Below are positions 20,601 to 27,200 of a stretch of 64,000 bases of DNA, piece by piece (positions within the stretch are counted from its first letter, which is position 1; each line of letters starts with the position of its first letter). This DNA comes from Mycoavidus cysteinexigens_B (GTDB lineage Bacteria; Pseudomonadota; Gammaproteobacteria; Burkholderiales; Burkholderiaceae): positions 186,001-250,000 of the forward strand of contig JASSUG010000003.1 of the NCBI GenBank assembly GCA_031963465.1, read 5' to 3'. The notes beneath the pieces were generated by a model. That model searched no databases and was not told the origin of the DNA. It saw nothing but the letters and a program-made list of their open reading frames with translations. Position numbers and translations under genes: made by a program.

Positions 20601-21927
20601 TGAGTTTCTGGGCCGTAATGACCACCAAGTCAAGATACGAGGCTTCCGTGTCGAGCCTGGCGAGATTGAAGCCCATCTAGCTGAACATCCACAGGTGCGA
20701 GAAGCGAGGGTACTTGCGTTGGGTGAGGGAAGCGCGAAACTTCTGGTGGCGTATGTGGTTGCTGAGCCGGATGAGCATCTCGTGCACACTTTACGTACGC
20801 ATGTTGCAGCGGCATTACCGGCGTATATGGTGCCTGCTGCCTTTGTACGGCTCGATACATTTCCGCTCACGCCGAACGGCAAACTCGACCGCCAAGCCCT
20901 ACCTGCGCCGGATCAGGCCGCATTTGCTCAGCAAGCATATGCAGCGCCCCAAGGTGAAACCGAAACGGCGCTAGCGCGTATCTGGTCTGAATTACTTGAG
21001 ATTGAGCGAATCAGCCGTCACGATAATTTCTTTGCGCTCGGCGGGCATTCATTGCTAGCGGTGCGGATGATCAGTCAAAGCCAAGCTGTACTGAATGTCA
21101 AGATTGCGCTACTAGCCTTGTTTAAGGCGCCTACCATTGCAGAATTAGCTCAGCGTTTATCCGAACGCAGCGAAACTCAGGATGACTCATTTTCGGTTTT
21201 ACTGCCGATTCGAACTAAAGGGTCACGACCGCCTCTGTTTTGCATTCATCCCGTAAGTGGCTTGAGCTGGGGTTATAAAAGCTTAGCCAACTATTTAGAT
21301 GCAGATCAACCCGTCTATGGTTTGCAAGCACGTGGACTTAGCGGCGTCTCATCGTTGCCAGAAACGATTGAGGCGATGGCCGCAGACTATATTCACCAAA
21401 TTCGTAGCATTCAGCCTGAGGGGCCTTACTATTTATTAGGATGGTCTTTGGGAGGACATGTCGCCCATAGCATGGCCACGCAACTCGAGCAACAAGGAGA
21501 AAAGGTCGCCCTCTTAGCCGTGCTTGATAGCTATCCAATGCACGTTGAATGGGAAGGAAATATAGAACCGGAACCCGCTGACTACAGCAAAATCCTAGCT
21601 CGTTACGGCAATCAGAATATGCCGGAAGTAAGAGGATATCTATGGGAAAGAACCCAGAATGTGATTAAAAACAATCATCAAATTTTAGCTACTTTTTTCC
21701 CCTCTATCTACTGCGGCAATATGCTGCTCTTCCGTGCCACCGTACCGGAAAGCAAATCCATTTCATCGCCATCTGGTGATTTATGGAAGCCTTACGTACT
21801 TGGAGATATCGAAGCTTACGACCTTGATTGTCAACACTCTGACATGGATAGGCCGGCATTTGCTTCTGAAATTGGCCGTGTTATAACCCAAAAGCTCAAT
21901 GAGTTACAGGAGACGTTGGCCACTTAA
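11611..21927 (+). CDS. Three-module non-ribosomal peptide synthetase with thioesterase
   Basis: A 3438-residue assembly line that reads as C-A-T / C-A-T / dual E/C-A-T-TE. C1 (about 1-430, HHITMDG) starts the protein. A1 spans about 457-950 and T1 has Ser1002 in GGHSLL. C2 runs about 1058-1490 with HHIVSDG at 1191-1197. A2 is about 1520-2010 and T2 has Ser2064. A domain at about 2151-2590 carries HHLLATAGD at 2165-2173, the HH[IL]xxxxGD mark of dual epimerisation/condensation domains, plus HHLVGDH at 2284-2290. A3 is about 2600-3090 and T3 has Ser3147. The thioesterase starts near 3200 with Ser3279 in GWSLGG and a probable catalytic His3409. Substrate-pocket residues align as DVEDLGVIS, DVGDIGIIG and DVEDIGVIS. 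The acidic 239/278 positions hint at basic residues, but this is tentative. The expected product is an N-acylated tripeptide with a D-residue at position 2. Confidence 0.93.
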   Translation: MTIGVDSVIYPLAPVQAEIWLAQQIDPHSPVYKVAQFTVIDGPIEPVIFEAALRQVVEEAQSVRLQFINSGDGVKQFVASPKWTLTTFDFSAELDPQAAAEAWMKADYEKPVDLFNGSLFGYALLKVAADKFLWYQLNHHITMDGFGRSLITQRVADVYSAMVEGQAVTPCPFGTLSQLLQSEAQYRASQQSTEDRAYWLERCSDLPEPVTLASRRAPASHDSLRHTTYLAPSYLQGFGASQSFARDVAAFSTASMAAYLYRLTGMQDVVIGFPVTARSTVERSIPGMVTTTLPIRLSVQPNMSLMSLMEQTTQEIRHTLKHQRYPGEVLRRDLALAPHQRLFDVIINIVPFNHDVSFGGHLSTLHTIETGPVEDLSVRIYPQSNNQNLRIDFNANPACYTSAELIAHQRRFLRFLERLATNPNQSINEIDLLDAAERQQLLIEWNATASPYPEHDCLHQLFEAQVERTPDAVALIREEQSISYAQLNAQANRLAHYLQGLGVQPDNCVALYAQPSLEMVVGMLAILKAGGAYVPLDPNYPIERLTEMVADSAPVALLSIGVPHAAVTACLGKDVPVIDLQADAARWQYASKQNPQVFGLHAKHLTYVIYTSGSTGRPKGVMVTHQGVVNLVTAMAERLELSSQDRMLQFASLSFDVSVEEVFVTLTRGAALVLRTDAWLAGAQQFWSLCDANQISVMDVPVQFWAQLAQEQVPAAQSVRAILIGGDALSASARQAWFGGTGYRPRLLNVYGPTETTISSTVHEVTADDNRWRIIGRPIANTRLYVLDEAMRLVPLGEIGELYIGGAGVARGYLNRPELTAERFLPDTFSDQADAWMYKTGDLVRYLPDGNLEFLGRNDHQVKIRGFRVEPGEIETCLTESPQVREAVVLALEEGSAKRLIAYVVAEPDEQLVHSLRAHLAARLPEYMVPAAFVRLNELPLTPNGKLDRRALPAPNDEAFARQAYEAPQGEIEATLANIWAELLGIERVSRHDNFFALGGHSLLAVRLMNRVAAVGSELPLSVLFAAPNLAAFAAAVSECLAQAKNFLPAIKPLPRDGALPLSFAQQRLWFLAQFDGVSDIYHISLAFRLKGKLDRAAWQHALNTLFARHEALRSRFTTIDGQPKVQLLSPELELPLHWHDLRGSPDAHEQLERLNAKEAQAPFNLEKGPLIRARLIQLKDDEHVFLLTQHHIVSDGWSIEVLVRELSALYAAYLAGKPNPLPPLAIQYPDYAAWQRQWLSGERLQTQSSYWRTALANAPVLIDLPSDRPRPPRQSFAGARVPIRLNAQMTRALKQLSQKHGVTLFMTLLAAWGAVLSRLSGQDDMVIGIPSANRGHPEIESLIGFFVNTLALRIDLAGAPNTVKLLERIQHSTLSAQAHQDLPFEQVVEIVQPPRKLDHTPLFQVMFAWQNHEASVWCLPALEVTPVTLNREITVKFDLELGLQEIGDEIIGELLYATSLFDHQTIERQVGYLHTMLQAMTDDATRSITQIDLLAPAERALLLQTWNETTAPYPVHLCLHQLFEAQVERTPDAVALIREEQSISYAELNTQANRLAHYLRELGIQPDSHVALYAQPSLQMVVGILAILKAGGVYVPLDPNYPAERLTDMVADSAPVAVLSIGTPDAAVTWCLDNNVPTVDLQADAALWRYGSDENPHPLGLNAKHLAYVIYTSGSTGLPKGVMVTHQGVVNLVAAIADRLELSAQDRVLQFASLSFDVSIGEVFTTLTRGAALVLRTEAWLAGAQQFWSLCEANQISVMDLPVQFWSQLAQEQVPAAQSVRVIIIGGDALSASARQAWFNGTGYRPRILNIYGPTETTIGSTVHEVTADDNRWRLIGKPIANTYLYVLDAARQLTPLGAVGELYIGGVGVARGYLNRPELTTERFLPDPFADQADARMYKTGDLVRYLPDGNLEFLGRNDHQVKLRGFRVEPGEIEACLTEHPQVHEAVVLALGGGSTKRLVAYVVTEPDEHLAHSLRAHVAAGLPAYMVPAAFVRLDAFPLTPNGKLDRKALPEPDQAAFAHQAYEAPQGEIETALARIWAELLGLEQVSRQDNFFELGGHSLLAVQMIERLRHFGLKLPVKALFSTPTLSMLAQSLDQQQEEVVVPPNLITPDTTKLIPELLPLIDLTQSDIDQIVSQTPGGIANIQDIYALSPLQDGIFFHHLLATAGDPYLYISQLRFANRGLLERYLEAVQQVVNRHDILRTAFFWEHLSTPAQVVLRHAPVSVTELALDSAHGSIAEQLRQRFDPGHHRIALTQAPLLYFVVAQDTDGSWLMVQLVHHLVGDHSSTELMHAEEHAFLKGQGGALPEPQPFRHLIAQVRLSSNWQTHESFFSKMLADIEEPTLPFGLSDVHLNGSQLKESSRLLPQALNDRLRTQAKRVGVSLASLCHLAWARVLAHTSGQPQVVFGTVLLGRMQSGREIDRAMGLFMNVLPLRIDLNDASVEHSVRETHARLAALLEHEHASLALAQRCSHVPAGTPLFSALLNYRHNTVQSGEEQTIPGMELLYVEERDNYPLGLSVEDSGQSLGLTAQIVQPFEPEQVCDYMQKTLESLAEALERAPQMQVRQLETVPDAERALLLQTWNATTKSYPTHQCLHELFEAQVACAPHAVALILEEQSISYTELNLRANRLAHRLIDLGVGPDSRVALYAPPSIEVIIGMLAVLKAGGAYVPLDPNYPTERLVDMVKDSTPVVLLSIDAPHAMVVHCLNADVPILDLLADVAQWQHHSTRNPAPYKLALNTEHLAYVMYTSGSTGRPKGVMAQHRSVVNLVSAIAEQLDIRPQDRMLQFASLSFDVSIEEVFVTLTRGATLVLRTDAWLAGAEQFWSLCEASQISMLDLPMQLWAQLAQAQLPVAPCVRAIIIGGEALSAVACQAWFAGAGHRPRLLNVYGPTETTISSTVHEVTADDNRRCLIGKPIANTYLYVLDAARQLVPLGAVGELYIGGVGVARGYLNRPDLTAERFLPDPFSDQTDAWMYKTGDLVRYLPDGNLEFLGRNDHQVKIRGFRVEPGEIEAHLAEHPQVREARVLALGEGSAKLLVAYVVAEPDEHLVHTLRTHVAAALPAYMVPAAFVRLDTFPLTPNGKLDRQALPAPDQAAFAQQAYAAPQGETETALARIWSELLEIERISRHDNFFALGGHSLLAVRMISQSQAVLNVKIALLALFKAPTIAELAQRLSERSETQDDSFSVLLPIRTKGSRPPLFCIHPVSGLSWGYKSLANYLDADQPVYGLQARGLSGVSSLPETIEAMAADYIHQIRSIQPEGPYYLLGWSLGGHVAHSMATQLEQQGEKVALLAVLDSYPMHVEWEGNIEPEPADYSKILARYGNQNMPEVRGYLWERTQNVIKNNHQILATFFPSIYCGNMLLFRATVPESKSISSPSGDLWKPYVLGDIEAYDLDCQHSDMDRPAFASEIGRVITQKLNELQETLAT

Positions 21928-22042
21928 AAAGAATGACAAGGCATTTTTCTAGAAAAGCTTTGCATAACCTGCGTAATAACGCTTTATTCTTTGCGCATAA
22001 CCGATGTTATTTTAAGATAATCACTGAAAGGAGAACAGTAAT

Positions 22043-23734
22043 ATGCGTATCTTAGGAATTAATTCTGCGTACCATGAGTCGTCAGCAGCGCTTGTTATAG
22101 ACGGTAAGATCATAGCGGCAGCAGAAGAAGAAAGATTTACGCGAAGAAAACACGGGAAAGAAGCCACGGTTCACACCCCAGCGGAACTGCCTGAGCACAG
22201 CATTCGTTTTTGCCTCAGTCATGCAGGTTTAACGGCTGCTGATGTAGATGGGGTTGCCTACTCATTTGATCCTGCCACACGACAACAAGAGTTTGAACTT
22301 GATACATTAAGTCAGCCTGGCGATTGGGGTAGCACCGATGGCGAACAAACTTTTCTGGCTAAACTGCGTCAAGTGCCGAAGGCCGTCGATCAATTTTTAG
22401 GTCGACAACTCGGGGATAAATTTTCCTTTGTTTCTCATCATATGGCCCATGCGGCCTCCGCGTTCTACCCATCTGGTTTTAATCAGGCTGCTATTTTAGT
22501 GGTCGATGGCATTGGTGAGGCAGGATGTACGCTATTTGCGCAGGGCAAAGGAGCGCAAATCACTACCCTAGATCAAATTTACTACCCTCATTCACTTGGC
22601 TTTCTATGGGAGAAGCTCAGTAAATATTTAGGATTTTCAGAGTACGACGCGTGCAAAGTGATGGGCATGGCGGCTTATGGAGACCCGGCTGTTTTCCGCA
22701 AAGAATTTGCAAAATTAATGAGCATGCAAGCGGGGCGTTATGAAGTTGACCCGGCCATCGCCTGTTTTCGGCTACCTGACTTTAGGGCGCTTGAGGAATT
22801 ATTTGGCCCAGCTCGCTCAGACCGTGAGCCTATTGAAGAGCGCCACTACCATCTTTCAGCCGCGTTGCAAGAAGCCACGGATCAGGCTTTATTGGCGTTA
22901 GCGCGTGAACTTCGTTCGCGTTCAGGTTCGGACAATCTCTGTTACGCAGGTGGAGTTGCATTGAATTGCGTCAGTAACTTTATGCTTAAAGAAAGCGGCC
23001 TATTCTCAAATATTTATATTCCTACTGCGCCACATGATGCTGGCACGGCAATTGGCGCTGCGCTTCACTACTATTATGGACACGTTAAACAGCGTACATC
23101 ACAATTGGATAGCAATCCTTACCTTGGTCCGGCATTTTCCGATGAGGATATCGTAGCGGCATTCCAAGAGGCGGGGTTAAAGGCTAATCAGTCTAACAAT
23201 CCTGCTCATGATGTAGCGACGATGATTGCGGATGGTAAGATTGTCGCGTGGTTTCAAGGGCGCATGGAGTTCGGCCCCCGTGCGCTTGGCAATCGCTCAT
23301 TGCTAGCCGACCCACGCAATCCATCGGTGCGCCAACTGTTGAATGTCAAAGTTAAACACCGCGAGGAGTTTCGTCCTTTCGCCCCAAGCGTGCTAGCCGA
23401 AGAAGCCGCGCATTGGTTTGAACTAGGAAAAGACTCGTTGAGCCAGCAATATATGCTGTTTACTTGCTCGGCAAAGCAAGAGCGCCGCGAAAAAATCCCA
23501 GCGGTATTACACAAGGATTATTCCGGCCGCGTGCAAATGGTGCATCAAGAGAGCAATCCAGAATTCCATGCGTTGATCAGCCACTTTTATAAAAAAACCG
23601 GCGTGCCGGTTGTTTTGAACACATCCTTTAATGATAGTGAGCCGATCGTTTGCACCCCATCCGATGCAATTAAGACATTTCAAGGTACAGCAATCGATGC
23701 GTTATTTATCGGAGATAGATTTGTTACGAGATAA
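22043..23734 (+). CDS. NodU/CmcH-family O-carbamoyltransferase
   Basis: A 563-residue carbamoyltransferase, the size of NodU. This family transfers a carbamoyl group from carbamoyl phosphate to a hydroxyl through a carbamoyl-adenylate. The N-terminal half has the Kae1-like fold: ILGINSAYHESSAALVIDG, AAEEERFTRRKHGK, metal-binding HHMAHAASAFYPSGF and VVDGIGEAG, and GGVALNCVSN. The C-terminal half has the GRMEFGPRALGNRSLLADPR and EEFRPFAPSVL blocks. AAAGGAG lies just upstream of the ATG. The gene is 115 bases after the NRPS on the same strand, so it is a likely tailoring enzyme for the peptide or for its acyl starter. Confidence 0.93.
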   Translation: MRILGINSAYHESSAALVIDGKIIAAAEEERFTRRKHGKEATVHTPAELPEHSIRFCLSHAGLTAADVDGVAYSFDPATRQQEFELDTLSQPGDWGSTDGEQTFLAKLRQVPKAVDQFLGRQLGDKFSFVSHHMAHAASAFYPSGFNQAAILVVDGIGEAGCTLFAQGKGAQITTLDQIYYPHSLGFLWEKLSKYLGFSEYDACKVMGMAAYGDPAVFRKEFAKLMSMQAGRYEVDPAIACFRLPDFRALEELFGPARSDREPIEERHYHLSAALQEATDQALLALARELRSRSGSDNLCYAGGVALNCVSNFMLKESGLFSNIYIPTAPHDAGTAIGAALHYYYGHVKQRTSQLDSNPYLGPAFSDEDIVAAFQEAGLKANQSNNPAHDVATMIADGKIVAWFQGRMEFGPRALGNRSLLADPRNPSVRQLLNVKVKHREEFRPFAPSVLAEEAAHWFELGKDSLSQQYMLFTCSAKQERREKIPAVLHKDYSGRVQMVHQESNPEFHALISHFYKKTGVPVVLNTSFNDSEPIVCTPSDAIKTFQGTAIDALFIGDRFVTR

Positions 23735-24297
23735 ATAAAAAACTTTAGAAATTTTTTATGGAGGGAACGTAGATGAGTGATACAAATTAGAAAAAACTCT
23801 TTTCTTCATCGTTAAAGAGAGAATGATCCAAACTGGGGGGCCGACGTTTCTAGGCGGCCCCCTTGAGCGGCGTCAACTCAACACTCTCTTGAAGTTTCGG
23901 ACGAGCACCGCTGCCGGTAAGCGTTGTATGAAGCCGCGCAACGCCGCGTAATCTTTGGCGGTATAGGGTCGATTTATTTCCAGGAGTTCGTGGCCTATAG
24001 CGTGTCGTTTCGGGTCTCAAGCCACTTAATGTAAATTAAAACCCCCTATTTTGCGAAGCAAATGCAAGGTTGATAATTGGGATTATCAAACAAGGGTCCC
24101 AGCTTATTTTTTTTACATTGTGAAATTTTTGACGTGGAAAGAGAGGGAATGGACCACAAAATATCAGCAATGCTTTGCCAAAATTAAACCTCTTCCTCTA
24201 CAATTCAGCCGATGTGTTTACAAGGAAGGCGGTTGCGCAATATCCCGAGTGACGGCCCTCAAAAATAGAAAGAACTTGAAATAAATAGGAAAAGAAA
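23735..24297. other. Spacer with a 5-codon ORF, hairpins and a recombinase-like fragment
   Basis: No intact gene is visible. A strong Shine-Dalgarno (GGAGGG, 23760-23765) precedes a 5-codon frame M-S-D-T-N-stop at 23773-23790, perhaps the stub of a lost cluster gene. A GC hairpin sits at 23836-23862 (GGGGGCCG / CGGCCCCC), and an 8-bp stem with a TGGG loop at 24070-24089 (TTGATAAT / ATTATCAA). The minus strand carries a short recombinase-like remnant, listed separately. Confidence 0.55.
23873..24010 (-). pseudogene. Possible site-specific recombinase fragment
   Basis: The minus strand reads GHELLEINRPYTAKDYAALR followed by GFIQRLPAAVL and a stop at 23873-23875. This resembles the N-terminal region of Burkholderia phage/plasmid-type tyrosine integrases. 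Only about 46 codons are open and the catalytic part is absent. The identification is tentative. Confidence 0.25.
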
Positions 24298-27200
24298 GTG
24301 CTTAATTTTATCGCCGGAGTGCGTTCGTCATCGCCAGCCCCCTCCTCACGACATCTAGCCATCTCTTCGCAGCATCTGTTAGTCCAAGCACGCGCGCACA
24401 AAGCCATGGGCAATCTAGAAGAAGCCCAAAAATCGTATAGAGAGGCGATAGAGAAGGCCAAAATTGAACATGAAGAAAATCTCGTTAATTCGCAAGCAAA
24501 AAGAACCTTTGAGGCAATATCGAACGAATTCTTGACTTTTTTAAACGAATTTCCATTAAATGGGCATTCGATTAGCGCGTCTGTCCAGGCAAAAAACGCG
24601 CAGGTGGAGTATCTATTTGAAAAAGCCTTATCGACGCTGGGCTCTTTAGAGTTGCCGAATAAACCCAGCCTTTTTCTGGTATACGCTCACGACAATCCAT
24701 CTTATGGAAAGGCTGAGGCCGCTATTTCTAGATATTTAATCGATAAATTGTCTCAAATCCAGATCAACCTATATTCGGATCAAACGCCGATGGGGCAACC
24801 ATCTTCTCGTGCAGTAGAAGATTGGAAAGAAGACGGCAAGCTAGAAGATATTTTGACCAGTCAGCTCTGTTTGTTGCCCACTCGATTAAGAGACGATGTA
24901 AAGCCCGTCGATAAGATCGCGGTATGTTGTTCTGAGGTATTAGAAAAATACTTAGCTTGGCCGCACTATGGAGCGTTTTATCGAGAACTTCGAGAAGCCT
25001 ACCGCAAGGACTGCGAACAAAAGGGCACCTCGACCATACGTCGAGTGGTTAACGTATTTTCACAAGGAGAAGAATACAAAGCAGGATTTCACCATGTGTT
25101 GACGGAAATGGCATTTTTGCAAATCCGGGCTGAACAGCTCACGGAGCAGCATGGGATTATCCCCGTTTCGCTCACGCCAAAAAGCTCTAGGCAGTGTTTG
25201 GGAAATTTTATTGCCTCGACCATAGTGCGCATGGAAGATATTTCTCGCTTCGAGGAGCAGGCTAAAGCAGGGCGAGAAATGTATCTGAATCAAGGTCAGC
25301 ACGTGGTGCTGTTCAAACTGATCGAACGGCTATTAGTGGACAGCGATGATGCCCAGACGTTTTTAAAAAAGTTTTGGCAGGGATATGACAAGTGTATTTT
25401 TCGGTTAAACAAAGAGTCATCAACGCCTGGCGAGCTTGAGTTTACCAAGCTAGTGGACAGTATCTTCGGCGACATAGAGAAGACGTTGCGCGACCAACTT
25501 GTCTTAGCCACCCTGCAGCAGCACAAGGATAAAGTAGAAAAACTGCGTTTACCCAATCTCTCAGAACTGCGCGAAGCACTATATCAGCATTATCAACGCT
25601 CGAATCTGTCGATTCAGCGGGTATCGGGACAGCAAATGTCGCTTGAGGACTGCTACATCAATCTGGCGATAGTTGAAAGCCAGGCTCAAAGGGAAAAAGA
25701 CAAAGAAGAGCTGGAAAAGCAAGCGGCGACTTTTGAGCGCCTACCGAGCAGTGAGCGGCTTGAGGCGACTAATCCCAATAAATTGATTGCGCTAGAGAAG
25801 CTTTTTGAATCTCAAAAATTGCGCGATGGTTCAGAGGGTATCCCCAAACGGATTTTAATTCGAGGTAGGGCGGGAATTGGCAAAACCACCTTGTGTAAAA
25901 AATTGGTCTATGACTATCAGAACAGCGCACTTTGGCAAGATCGGTTTGAGAGCGTATTGTGGGTGCCCTTACGACAACTTAAGACGCATGCTCCTAGACG
26001 TTTAGAAGACTTGCTTTGCACGCAGTATTTTGCAGGCTATGAAAACAGCCAAGCCCAGGCGTTATCAAAAGTTTTTTACGCGCATCAGGACAAAACGCTG
26101 TTTATCTTAGATGGCTTGGATGAAGTAGTCGGGGAACTAAACGAAGGCAGGCCTTTAAAGGATTTTTTACAGACCTTGCTTAATCAGACGCATGTGGTGA
26201 TTACCTCCCGACCTGCCGGGGTCGATGCCAATCTGTTGGATCAGTTGGATTTGGAGTTGGAAACGGTCGGCTTTAGTCCGGCCAATGTACAGGTCTATAT
26301 TGAAAAATGTGTGCCTGCATCGAACCAGGCAGCGATTCAACAATTCATCCATCGTACACCGTTGATTCAGGGGCTGGTGAATATTCCGATTCAGCTGGAT
26401 GCATTATGTTACAGCTGGGATAAGCTCCCCCAGAATAAAACGGTGACAATGGCTATGCTATACGAGGTAATGGTGGACAAATTATGGCGTAAAGACGGCG
26501 TGCGATTAGAGAAACAAGACAAAGGTAATGCATTAGCGTCTAACGTCATTCAAATTTCCTCAAGAGCTAAATTAGAAAAATTGATGGCGGACGAGATTCA
26601 TTATTTAGGCTATTTAGCCTTTAAAGGACTAGAAGAAGGAAAAATAGAATTTAGTTTGGAAGAGTTGGATCAGTGCCAAACAGAATTTGAGGATAGATTT
26701 TCAGGGAAAGAACTACCTTTCAGTTTTACCACCGATCTGAAAAAGACCTCATTTTTACATACGGCCGATGTGGGGCGGCCCGAAGCCGAGCGTCATTATC
26801 ATTTTCTGCATTTAACTTTTCAGGAATTTTTTGCTGCTCAATATTTGGTGCGACATCTACAAGCCTATGCAAAGACGAATGGAAATTCTAGTCTAATGGA
26901 AGCAGCTTATACCAGTTTAGGGTTAATGCTCAGCCAAAATCAATTAAACACATTTATCGCTACACATAAATATAATCCACGTTATGAGATTGTCTGGTGG
27001 ATGGTGGCCGGATTGCTTAAGGGTACTCCACTAGAACGATTTTTTATTTTCTTAGGGCAAACCCCACGTGACCTGATCGGCGTTCGTCACCAGCAGGTGA
27101 TAATGGGATGTTTGAGCGAAGCGCGCAATCAATTGAATCCGGAAACGGTTCTTGGGCTGGAAAAAGACTTGATGCAATGGTTTCATTTCGAGATGGAATT

